From Manduca sexta (lineage: Eukaryota; Arthropoda; Insecta; Lepidoptera; Sphingidae), in assembly GCF_014839805.1 (NCBI RefSeq), contig NC_051121.1, positions 9,097,116-9,161,115 of the forward strand: a stretch of DNA of 64,000 nucleotides. Reading direction: 5' to 3'. Both the position numbers and the translations under genes were made by a program. The notes under the pieces were generated by a model that had not been told where the DNA came from, made no database searches, and saw nothing but the letters and a program-made list of their open reading frames with translations. This document shows positions 13,845-24,975 of the stretch, one piece after another (the first letter of the stretch is position 1; every line of letters starts with the position of its first letter).

Positions 13845-14050
13845 AAGGAAAACATCGTGAGGAAACCTGCATACCTGAGAAATTCTCTATTAGGAATTTT
13901 CGAGGGTGTATGAAGTCTACCAACCCGCATTAGGCCAGCGTGGTGGACTAAGGCCTAATCCCTCTTAGCAGTAGTAGAGAAGGCTCGTGCCTAGCAGTGG
14001 GACAGTATATATATATATATATAAAATACAGGGCTGATATTAATTATTAT
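13845..14050 (+). mobile_element. SINE-2, head-truncated copy
   Basis: It reads GAAGGAAAACATCGTGAGGA, then the diagnostic GGCCAGCGTGGTGGACTAAG and TAGCAGTAGTAGAGAAGGCT, ending in a (TA)n run at 14006-14023 and GGGCTGATATTAATTATTA. This is the reverse of most copies in the window. The tRNA-like head is absent. Confidence 0.8.
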
Positions 14051-14384
14051 ATACAAGCCGCCTGCCTGTGCGTTCGCGACCTTATATATATACAAAAATA
14101 ATCCTTATAACATGATTCAGTATTCACGCATTTATTAGCGTATTTCATGTATAACTTTGGTGTTTCTATACCGATTTCTATGATTCTTTTTTATGGAATA
14201 TTTTATTAATAATGTTAACTTTTTTAATTAGGGATGACTGAGAGTGTTATAAACGTAAGAGTAGACAAATATAATGAGAAAGCTTCGAACTGCTAAGCTA
14301 TCGGGAGTTACACGTGTTATTGTGAGTCAACCATAAAAGACAGACATATGCTGTCGTGGGATATTTTTACATAATTTTAAGGAG

Positions 14385-14619
14385 AACATTTCCGTCATAC
14401 ATGATTTCTGTGTAGCTTTAACCATTAAGGTTGCACACGCGACGGAAGCTTAAAAATGGAGTAACTTCTCCCGTTTTCCCAACATTTCCCTTCACTGCTC
14501 TGCTCCTATTAATTGTAGCGTGATGAAAAGTATACTATAACCAGCACAGGAGTATGATAAATAATTGTACCAAGTTTCGTTAAAATCCGTCGAGTAGTTT
14601 TTGTTTCTATAACGGTTAT

Positions 14620-14668
<49 letters not shown>

Positions 14669-14735
14669 AAGACAGACAGACAGACAGACAAAATTTTTAC
14701 TAATTGCATTTTTGGCATCAGTATCGATCCCTAAT
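14385..14735. mobile_element. transposable element fragment carrying a (CAGA)n array
   Basis: The block includes TTGCACACGCGACGGAAGCTT, AATCCGTCGAGTAGTTTTTG, the tetranucleotide array, then TTTTTGGCATCAGTATCGAT. Similar sequence (TTTAACCG..TGTGCAAGTAACGGAAGCTTG) recurs in the Helitron-like copy at 62185-62530, which ties the array to a mobile element. Exact ends are not clear. Confidence 0.55.
14621..14691. repeat. (CAGA)n microsatellite
   Basis: About 17 tetranucleotide units with one interruption (CAGA to AAGA near 14668). It lies inside the element at 14385-14735. Confidence 0.95.
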
Positions 14736-15314
14736 CATATATTTCATGTACAGAATTGACCTCTCTACAGATTTATTATAAGTATAGAAGATAAGTTGTT
14801 ATTTTATTTAGGGTTTGCGTGATAAAGACAGTTTATATTAAATGAGTTTATTTATATAATTTCAGATCACTTAATTATAAAGATAATGCATGATTTTCAA
14901 ATAAACTAAATACTTAATTTATCATATAGGCGAACAAAGTTGCACTTATGATATGTTAAAATAAGTTATGGAAATAGTTATTATTACAAAATTACATTTA
15001 AATCAATTATATAGGTATAACTACGGATACTTTAAATTAGGGGTAAACAGATTACCGATTCTAATGGTGGGTTTCTTCAAAAAGTCTATTAGTATTAAGT
15101 ACTTTACTTTAGGGAATAGTTTAGCTATTTAGATGAAAATACTACCTCATTGTTCTAACTACCTCATTGCATAATGAAGATAATATTTTTCCTTCTAATT
15201 ACCCGTCGACTTACACTTTATAATATTTGCTTAGTTTTCAACCTTAACGGGTGTCATCGTCGCACTTGACTTTTGAAATTACCTTTAAGCATAAAATAAG
15301 CTCAAAATATTAGA

Positions 15315-15525
15315 CATTCATGAATTTTCTTACAAATCTTGTAACACGATTGTTCTGCCGCGGTGCGTGTGCGCACTGAAGCGTGTCATTTCCGGTGAGT
15401 CGCGAAGTCTCGTCCCTCCCGAATTGAATATGCCAGGCGTAGAGCGTAGCGTCGTAGCGATACATAGCTACGTAGCACGTAGCTTCACTTTTGGAATTTT
15501 CTTCTGATAGATATTAAGTTTGATT
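15315..15525 (+). repeat. dispersed repeat, copy 2 of a pair, with CGTAG cluster
   Basis: It pairs with 13565-13700. This copy contains a cryptic simple-repeat segment at about 15437-15483 with many CGTAG/CTACG units on both strands, including GCTACGTAGC. Confidence 0.5.
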
Positions 15526-17189
15526 ATGGAATTAGATTTCGTTATTTAATAACATATTATATAATATTAGGTATTAGAAATCTTTATGTTGTAACTTGCG
15601 ATATACATGTTTGTTAGTTCCTCTTTTTTAAATAATACTAACTAACTAAATTAAAACATTACAAAATAATAGGCGTATTTGGACTTAAAGTTACAAAATT
15701 ATTAAAAGCTGAAAGGAGGTCATTTTTAAAGTCCTACAATAATATTTGATGGAAATATCAATGAATCACACCCTTTGCCATCCCTATTAATAACGAAATA
15801 TGCAAAGTTAGTTGTCTCTTATTTTGTTAACTTGGCTCCGCAAAGTTGTGATAGCGTCCGAAACCGACTGAAAATTAGAAATTCAGATTGAAATTTTCCA
15901 TATCCGTTGTAATGTGCTCGCTTAATGAAATTTCAAATTTTGCAATTTAAATCAATTTTAAGTTTGTCTCGCGATTAAACGGAATTATTAACAAATATTC
16001 AATTTTATTTACTCTGTTTTATATAAGATAATCAATGGAAATAAAAAGGTTGTACAAAATAGAACCCTATATTATTTTGCCGTCGGATAAAATTACCATT
16101 TTTTAAATATTTTCTTTTTTTTATTATTACTACATACCTTGTAATAAATGGATCCAATCAAAAATTAATTAAATTACATAAGAGATAGGTCCCAAAAACA
16201 CTTGATGGTACCTGATTCCCCAATATTTTTCCACTCAAACTGACGCTTGGTTGTGATAGACGTTGATTAATGCCTGTCTGTCTCTGGATGGATTAAAAAA
16301 ACTTTGTGTTTCAGTGGCGCGGCCTGGGACAGGAAAAATTGTGGAGCAGCTATGTTTTTATAGGCACTGAGTGACGAATCGGTAATGCAGGTTCGTTATT
16401 ACGCTAAACTACAAAACAAAGAGCGAATGAATAAACGAACGGTGTGAAATATTAACCTATATTTTTATACAAACAAAAAAAGTACATAGAACATGTCGCT
16501 TACAATAAAACATATTCATTATAACATTTTTAATTGGTTCGTGCTGAACTTGAAAAATGAAGCCGTTGTTAATTATCTTACACGTTCAGTACAATTTTTG
16601 GAACGTATATATTTTCAACTATAAGTCTTCGTAAAGTAGCTGGAGTTATTAGTAAATGAAAAAATTATTTTTACAAAATAAATAATGGTTCGTGTGCAAT
16701 TGTAGATTATATGTAATACGTTAATTACAAAATTTATTGTAATTTTTAAAATATAGCTTCGACTTTACGTGAATGTGTTTTACTTCTCCATTCATTTTCA
16801 GTTCCAACGGCATTTGATTTCGGTGACATCTGGCGGAAGTAATGGATTTTTTTCAGTTAGCTGAAGGTGAAAATTTAATCTATGATGATAACTGACGACC
16901 GGAAAAAGATTTAACCGATATTTTTTACGCGGTTTTTAATCAAATTTGGGATATTGAAAGATTCAGTGACTTCAGTATGAGTTAGTACATACTTTACTGC
17001 GGAGTATGTGGTAGTCATTTTATATAGTGTCTTAAGTATTAGAAGGTCACATAAATACAACATATACAAATATAATAAATACCATCATTAGATATCAACA
17101 AAAAAAAATGTTTTGTATAAATTCCACTAATAATAATAATAATATAAAATAATTGTATAAATATAAAAATATTGTTTTGTCTTATTGGG
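15526..17189. other. AT-rich stretch without recognised features
   Basis: No gene, SINE or Helitron signature is visible. Open frames are short and non-coding in character. Confidence 0.45.
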
Positions 17190-17345
17190 TTATGAAATGA
17201 AATAATTTATTTGAACTATTAAAATGTGATACATTATTTAGATTCCGTCAATATTAACTTTACCAGTTCGAAAAGCAGTTCTCACTAGAGAATAGGCAAG
17301 AAACTATGGAAAACTTACTGGGTTACTGTTTCAAATAAATTAAGA
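17190..17345 (-). mobile_element. non-LTR retrotransposon 3' end
   Basis: It shares long near-identical stretches with 57540-57685, such as ATTATTTAGATTCCGTCAAT followed by ATTAACT and AGCAGTTCTCAC. Read on the minus strand it ends in repeated AAAT-rich tail sequence, typical of a LINE 3' UTR. No coding part is attached. Confidence 0.55.
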
Positions 17346-20300
17346 TTGAGTAAGATTTCTATGAATTTTATTACTGGAGTAAAATCAACAAGTTTGTTAC
17401 ACAGAGAGAACAATAAAACGCCGATACTACTAACAAAGTTTGTATTTTAAATGTAACAAGCCATTACAAACATTAAAACCTTTATTATACTATTTAATTT
17501 CAAACATGTCTTTTAAGTAGTAGGTAGAAATTTACCTACTTAAAAATACAATAAATTCCAAAGAAATAATATTCTCCGCCACATTATTTTAAAAAGCTAC
17601 AAAATATACCATTAAAACATAAATCCTGCAATAAAACATTCTCTTGGGAGTTGTGAATTTACTTTCTAGTCTAGGATACTATTATTTCTTGCATACATCA
17701 TTGTTATGTGGCATTTCCCTTCCGTGGAAACTGTCGAAAGCCGAGGCGAAGGAAGCCGGGTGATATTACAGCATCCTTCGTTATAAAGTCGAATGTCATT
17801 TGTAGAATTTTGATATCATTTTTAAGAAATCTCTTTAATATATGTGTGTCGGAATTTTAAATCGTCATTTTTGTATGTTACAGTTTAGCTCGTTAGGGAT
17901 CCCGTAAATTTCAAAAACCTATTTCAAAAAACAACATAATTTCTTTCATGATGCAGATTATTACTTGCTATCATATCACCAGGCTTATTGATTGTAAGAA
18001 AATACCGTTTAGTTAGCCGCTTTGCCTAAAGCCAATTACAGTAATCAAAAACACAAATATCGATTTCTCAATTACGCTACATAAAACGTCGAGAAAAATC
18101 ATTTATACGAATACATCACGAATATAGACCTTATCGACTACAACCACAATAACCCTCCTAGATGTTCGGGTAAAGTTTTGCATGCCGTCGGCCCGTCGCC
18201 CTGGCTAATACGCCCTAACTGCTCAACTATTCGAAACTGTTCTTTGACGAGTCGTCAGCCCTCGTCATTCCTATTGCGTCTTATAAGTTCATGATTTGAA
18301 AGTTTTTAGGCGTCTTTAATGGTATTAGTGTGTTTTATCTTACGTACGGGAGAGTCGATATGGACACCGACTATTTCTAAAGGTATATACATATTGAACA
18401 TTTAGTATTAAGTTGTCATCCTTACGAATTTTGCTGATTTATTCTGAAAAAGATGTAGTTTCGGGGTATCTACATAATTTTATTTTCGTATTTTCACAGC
18501 ATGGGCGAAGTCTGATCCATCTATTTAGATGAAGACATTTTGAGAGCGAAACATTGTTAGTATCGTAAGTAATTGTAAATGACAATTTATTTTTAGGATG
18601 TTTCAACATTCCTGAAACATAATATCATCAAAGTCCATAATTTCCTTTTTGTATTTCTAAGTTAACACCTATCTCATACATTATATACAGAAACTAAATT
18701 AGGTATCGCCACACAACATCCGTGTCAACTCATGCGCACGTGACTTAACCATCGAGAGCTTTTAAGCTCCAGTGCAAGTTTCAGCTTCAGTGGAAACGAG
18801 GGACGTACTATATATGAGAGTGGTTCAAGGAAATTGAAATCAGTTCGATTCAAACATTTGGTCAAGTTTGGTCTTAGATGAAATGTAAAAATGTACAGAA
18901 ATGTGTTAAAATTTATTAATTGTGATACCATAAGTTGGTGACGTGAAATAGTACAGTGATATCGATATATCGATGATTTTGTGAATTGAGATTGAATTAT
19001 CTTTGTGTAAATATAATGTGCTAATTATATTATTATTTAAACAAAATATTTTTCGAAAAAGAATTTGTATCGACTTTAATGACCGTCAACGCATCAATGA
19101 TATCTCTGGTATTGGGGATAACACCAATAGTCACTTGCCATCAGCTAATACATTTGCTCGTTTACCCACTACATATGAACTCTAATATTCTTTAGCTGGT
19201 TATAATAGAAGAGTCTCGAACCACGGATGCTTAGTCAACAGATTTATTCCTTTAAGAAACTTATATTTATATTTATCTATATATTAATGCGTGAATAGAA
19301 AACGTTGTACCCCTTTATAAAAAGATTGGCCCCTTGGAGCAGAGTGAGATTTGGCGCGATTAAAGTTCGTATAGATGCTTGCATAAATATATAACTTATA
19401 TATAATATGTGCTATATATATTAAATTTGACGCTCGAATTTCGGACACTAGACGACTTCTAGTATTATGATATACCTAGCTTAAATAAATTGAAATGTGA
19501 AGTATGAGGGTTTAGGTAGTTTTTGCTTTATTTTTGTGACACTATCTATATATTTTCCATCCTTTGATAATTTCTCGACTTCACCGAGTTCAGCGAAATA
19601 CATTTTTATAGAGAGTGATATCAAGGCTAAGTCTTACTAAAAACGCTTTACACATAAATTAACCCGGTACTGAAAATCATTTTCATATGTAAAAGTTTCG
19701 TATAAAATCGGGATCAGTGGGATATGCGGATTGCGTACGGGTGCGGTGCGGAGCGGAGCGGCGGGGCTATTCATTTCACCGGAGTCACGTAGGGTAATGT
19801 ATATTCTAATATATTTGCTGGGAGGGACTTTTCGTGACTAGCGGCCCGTGCGGTCTGCGGCCCGACGGCAGTGAAGTTATCGAGTCGATAAAGTTATATC
19901 GATAGTGTGAACTGCATTATACTATAACTTTATGTATATTATTCAGTAGATATAATTTATATTTACCATAGGCGTAAATAACATGTTTGTGTGTTTTGGT
20001 ATGATATTAATTTTAAAATCGTTTGTTAACACTCCAACTAGGCAATCTACACCGAGTAGTAATAACGCAAGACAAATATGCTTTAAAGGAAACATTAAAA
20101 TCATCTTGAATATATATTGATTGTTAAGAATGCATAGATATTAAGCATATAATCTACTTATGACATGGACTGCGAATTCACTTTTAATGAACGTTAATGA
20201 TTTACTACCTAAAGATATCGACAAGTACAACTCAAGTCGAAGTAAGAAGCTAAAATGACACCATAACTATCAAAAGAATACAAGCCAGTTTAAAAAAAAA

Positions 20301-20767
20301 AAAACTTAACAAAGGTACTTTCAAATTTTTTTTTTAATCTTTGTTTTTAAATAGGTGTTTTGTCACATATTCTCCTTGACACAAATAATTACAACACATT
20401 TCCATTATAAATATCGATAACTCCAAACCCGTCAGCATCACTAAATGACCTCGTATTTACTCTGCACCTCGGTTCATCTTCATTTTTTATCCCGGGCACA
20501 GGAAAAAGGGCAAAAAACCCAAACCGCTATAGTAATGAGTGTAAAAAAGCCGAACTAAAGGTACGTCCCGTTTGCCGATGCAGTCTCTTTGTCCGAAATT
20601 ACTTTTTCATTATGAAAAAAGGTAAGATTGCAATGTCCTCAACGCCCTATTGTTTTTGGGTGACGTATTTCTTTGTTTATAGAGGTTTTCTCATTGGTAA
20701 TTTTTTAATACAAAAATGACTAAAATTTAGTATTTTTCGGGGTTAGATTGCGTGTATACTTCCTAGT
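17346..20767. other. mostly unique DNA with a GC-rich islet and TATCGATA motifs
   Basis: No exon could be supported. Notable sites are a 14-bp perfect palindrome ATCGATATATCGAT at 18961-18974, TATCGATA at 18960, 19897 and 20412, and a GC-rich block at 19725-19880. A GC-richer segment also lies at 18175-18290. Confidence 0.35.
19725..19910. promoter_or_regulatory. GC-rich islet with TATCGATA, candidate regulatory element
   Basis: The block contains GCGGTGCGGAGCGGAGCGG and GCGGCCCGTGCGGTCTGCGG, then TATCGATA at 19897-19904, in otherwise AT-rich DNA. TATCGATA is the DREF-binding motif known from fly promoters. No initiator, TATA box or downstream ORF clearly pairs with it, so promoter or enhancer function is inference only. 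Confidence 0.3.
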
Positions 20768-21012
20768 TGGTGGTAGGATATATTTTATATCCACCCGAAT
20801 AACGACTACCGGACACAAGGTGTTAAAACGTGCCATAGCAACCCACGTAAGTGTGTCGCGTTCCAGGATCAGCATATGTATATACGATTCTAGCAGGCCG
20901 GCATAATTCTGTTAACTGTAGAGGGGTAATCATTGCTTAGCTGACACTCTATCTGGACCCCACTCCATTTACCATCAGGGACCACTTTGCCTTCCCGTAT
21001 AAAAGAAAAAAC
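20768..21012 (+). mobile_element. element-3 (GGCCGGCATAA family), near-complete copy
   Basis: It begins near GGTGGTAGGATATATTTTAT, carries AAGGTGTTAAAAC, the diagnostic CAGGCCGGCATAATT, GGGGTAATCA and CCACTCCATTTACCATCAGG, and ends in an A-rich tail. The A tail and the four other copies in the window (42058, 48478, 51405, 58730) indicate a retroposed SINE-like or LINE-derived element. No coding frame is present. Confidence 0.7.
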
Positions 21013-21806
21013 ATAGTAGATATTGTATTATATTGTATACAAAAGTTCATCTAGGTAGGTACTACCGCTTCGTCTATTTTGGCTATACCAACTGTTGTAG
21101 TTTGAACGTCACTGTATCCAATACCTTATACAGCTGGAAATTAGGATTTTTATTCTGACAAATTACTATTATATTAGTAAAACTAGCTTACTATATACAT
21201 AAGTACTATAGTACTACCTAATATTGCAAATCATTTTGATGTTACGTCTATTTCAGTTGTGGTTAATTAAATTATAATTATCTATGAAATAACTGTTCCG
21301 TGAATCCAGACCACTAATGGGGCTACCGGTGTACGCAAACTATAAACAGCGTTTGTTTTAATTAGTTATCTGGATTTTATTATTGAGTCATAAGTATATA
21401 GTCACATCATAGAATGTTTTTTTGACAAACTATTTGATAGAGACAAAAAGTACTCTCAAATATCGATAAGATTTATTTATGCATCAGTGGTCAAGGGTGA
21501 TATTATTAAAGGTAACCCGAGGCAAAATGCCTTAGTTAACATGGCGGTTAATTTAACAGAAAACAAAAACTAAGACAAATGTAAATAAACCTAAAAGGGA
21601 AGTATAGATTTAAATTAGTATAGATTCATACTTATCCAGGGAAAAATTACCTTTACTCATCCAGATTTGAGCGGGTACGTTGAGCTCTGCAATCATCATC
21701 CACCAATCTTACAACTCAACTTTAACTGGTCAAAGAGACAGGAAATTGGGCCAGTTAGCTATATAAATTGTTATACCAACTAAAACACAATTTATTTTAT
21801 TTTGTA

Positions 21807-22012
21807 CTAGTTTTTGTCCGCAGCCCCATCAGAGTGAAAAAGTTTTTCTGCGATAAAAGTCCTTTTTTATATATTCCAGAGATAAAAGGTAGCACTCAGA
21901 TGTATATAGCTTCCTTTTAGTAATATATACAAAATCGGTTCAGTGGTGTTTGAGATTAGCCCTTACAAATCTACCAATAAACAAACTTTTACATTTATAA
22001 TATTAGTATAGA
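21807..22012 (-). mobile_element. short non-autonomous Helitron
   Basis: On the minus strand it starts TCTATACTAATATTATAAAT and ends in CTAG (21807-21810) followed by T. TC start and CTAG end are the Helitron termini. The internal GTTTGTTT..GGGCTAATCTCA segment matches the copies at 33735 and 50096. The base before the start is G rather than the expected A. No Rep/helicase coding sequence. Confidence 0.65.
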
Positions 22013-22199
22013 CTACAGTTTAATATTTTTCATTTTATTATATTACTATCGATTAGTGGTTTAATTTTTTACTCTTACTTATAATATATGTATACACGCG
22101 GATACCTGTAATGGACTGATTACATCATTCAACGATACACAAAATATATCATTATTAAATATATTACATAATATTATTGGTACCGAAACAAAATAAAAC

Positions 22200-22420
22200 T
22201 TAATAATATCAGCCCTGTATATACACTGACACAATGTTGGGCACGGGCCTCCTCTACTACTGAGGATTAGGTTTTAGTCCACCACGCTGGCCTAGTGCGG
22301 ATTGGTAGACTTCACATACCCTCAAAATTCCTAAAGAACTTCTCAAGAATGCAGGTTTCCTCACAATATTTTCCTTCACCATTAAAGCAAGCGATAATTC
22401 ACAAAATATCATTCTGCCAA
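22200..22420 (-). mobile_element. SINE-2, head-truncated copy
   Basis: It has AATATCAGCCCTGTATATAC, GGGCACGGGCCTCCTCTACT, GGCCTAGTGCGGATTGGTAG and the CACAATATTTTCCTTCACCA block. The tRNA-like head is not recognisable at its right side. Confidence 0.8.
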
Positions 22421-22738
22421 TTTACAAAAATATACACGTCAAATATAACAAAACGTACATACGAGTTATTTGTGAATTAATTAAATGCTTCAACAGGGCG
22501 TAACGATTTACGAGCGCGCACGCGTGACGTCACTCCTACTGACATATTAAATTATTTAGCGCCGCCAGCTGGAAGGAATTCGAGACCTTGGTATTAAAAC
22601 TAGTTGAGATTGATTGGAAGACGCTCCATGAAGAGGCTGGAATTCCTTTGCGAGATATATTTGGAGTATATGGCACACTCTTAGGTTATTAATGCCAGAG
22701 GATTTTTGGGGCGGTCTTTGATGTTTATTATAAGTATA

Positions 22739-23045
22739 CAATAATATCAGCCCTATATTATATGCTGTCACACTGCCGGGCACGGGCCTCCTTCTACTAC
22801 TGAGAGAGATTTGGCCTCCACGCTGGGTTGCGGATTGATAGACTTCATACACTCTCAAAATTGCTATACAGAATTTATCAGGTATCCAAGTTTGCTCACG
22901 ATGTTTTCCTTCACCATTAAAGCAAGCGATAATTCACAAAGAATATACACATAATTTTAGAAAAGTCAGAGGTGTGCCTTGGGATTTGCACCTACGGACA
23001 TTCGTGCCGGCAGTCTGTTCCACACCCCATTAGGCTATCGTCGCT
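22739..23045 (-). mobile_element. SINE-2, near full-length
   Basis: Tail side AATATCAGCCCTATATTAT, then CTCCTTCTACTACTGAGAGA, ACGATGTTTTCCTTCACCAT, and the degraded minus-strand B-box area GGGATTTGCACC, ending at TAGGCTATCG. One internal deletion removes part of the GGCCTAGTG block. Confidence 0.8.
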
Positions 23046-24289
23046 CTACTGCACGCAAAATAGCTAATAATTAAGCACATTAGAAATAACAACAATTTAG
23101 GTGGAAGAAAAATATGTTCTCACTTATAGAAGAATTTGTGTAAATGATTACAGTATGAGAATCACTTACATATATAAGTCAGATTAAATAAATTGTCGCT
23201 TCACACAATTTTCATTCTACCGTCGTTATTTTGAATAATTAACACATGAATGACATCGAAGATTTCGTTAGTGTGGATGGTGGAAATTACGTTTTCTGTT
23301 ATAGGCATGACTGTTCCAAGAGATAAGAATATCGAAACTATATAAAATGTACTAACTCATGACGCCAAGATTGTTGACTAGAAGACCTCTCATAAAAACC
23401 TCTTCAAAAATATTTCTTTTATAATTTTATTTAATTTCCGCAAATGTTAATATATAAATGCAACTACTCTAATATTTCTTCCCTGGATATTTCCAAAAAT
23501 CTCATTAGATAAAATTAAAGTTATTCGTCTCCTCAAACCAGTCACAAATCCATGGTTTGGTCTATGACACTTTCATCTGAAGCCAAGTTTCCTTAACTGC
23601 TAGCTGTAATCCTTATAAGTAGGATAGTAAGAAATTAACTCAAATAAAACTATCAATAAATCTCGTTGGCAAGGGGCAGGCAAATTGTCGGCTGTGCCCA
23701 ACGACAAGACATTTGCGGCCAATGATTTATAGTCGCCTGTTATCGACAACCGGCATACCCTTCTCTTCGACATCCCGAACCCGTGGAGTCGACGGTAAAG
23801 ATTTTTGGAACATTATATTAAGGTTGTTAGGTATTTGTAGTCTGATTTTGAAAATTGTTAATCATCGTGCGCATAAATATTTTATATTGTGATTTAATAT
23901 TCGAGAGTCTATTATTCCGCTAATATCAACGGAAAAAAGTATGTAATCCGTTTTAAAAATAAATAGGTAATCAATATCCAGGGAGGTGTTCTAGATGGCA
24001 TGTTAAAAGCAATATCTATTTTTAAATTTTGTATAGGGCAATACGACGTGGGATGGGTTTATTTTGTAAAATTTATGTCATTTGCTTGAATTTTCTAAGA
24101 ATATTGCGCAGCCGACGGAACAAACAATTGGCTTAATTCAATAAAAAAGCCACGGTACTTAAATAAAAATAAAATTGAATAAAAAATAAAATCAAATACC
24201 TATATTTTTTTAATGCTACATAATTTTTGTTATCGATGCGTGTATCGACTCTATACCATTGATGTGCTTAGCCAAATTCGTATGTCCAG
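23046..24289. other. no recognised features
   Basis: Unique AT-rich DNA. A GC-richer patch at 23660-23800 has no open frame of note. Confidence 0.4.
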
Positions 24290-24380
24290 TAGTGCGTAAG
24301 GCTCTCCCCGCGCCGCCCCGCGATTTTTTGTAAGATTTTCCGCGCGAGTGCGCGCGCGCCGCCCGCTTGCGACTGATTAA
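24290..24380. promoter_or_regulatory. GC-rich islet
   Basis: A short block with CCCCGCGCCGCCCCGCG and GCGCGAGTGCGCGCGCGCCG, followed by TGATTAATCGACTATTGATT, which looks like paired homeodomain-type half-sites. It may be a regulatory element. There is no attached exon. Confidence 0.25.
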
Positions 24381-24867
24381 TCGACTATTGATTGGAAAGG
24401 ACGGCTAAAGGGGGCTAATTTAGCACAATGTTATAGAACTGCACTATTGTATGACTAGTAGGAACTATTTTTATTGATTGTTTATTTTTGTAACTTCTGT
24501 TTAACTCTACGATAGTAATAAAGTTCTTATTGATCTACAGAGTTACTTAGGTCAGTGACTTGTCAACGTAGTGTTCAAATTTACTCGGTTTGGTACCTAA
24601 ATAAAAGTCAAGGCGAAAAACAGTATGATTGTTCATTCCCACTTTGTACACGTACGCTGGTTGTTCAATAGGTGTATCAAATGTAATAAGTTAAAATAAC
24701 TTTTTTCATGCATGCTCATAATTTATTTTCCAATAGGTACCCGTTTTCAAAATCAAGTATTAAATCAAAAATGCATACTCATGCTTCCACAACGCAAACC
24801 GATCACAAACAGCAACATAAAACTAATAACAAAAATAGTGATGCGCGGAGTGCAGACGTGTTGCCGG

Positions 24868-24975
24868 CACGCGAGTGCGTCCGACGTGATAGCACGCTCC
24901 GTGTGCGCGTGACGTGATACCCCGCTCCGAGTGCGCGTGACGCCTGTTCGCGTTCACGCATCACGGCGTCAGCGA
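24868..24975. repeat. GC-rich minisatellite, 28-bp unit
   Basis: Two 28-bp units lie head to tail at 24883-24910 and 24911-24938, each starting GACGTGATA and ending GTGCGCGT, with three mismatches between them. Partial units flank both sides (GCGAGTGCGTCC on the left, GACGCCTGTTCGCG on the right). Confidence 0.8.

Noticed and set aside
14509..14718. 69-codon minus-strand frame rich in CLSV repeats
   Set aside because: It is the translation of the (CAGA)n microsatellite.
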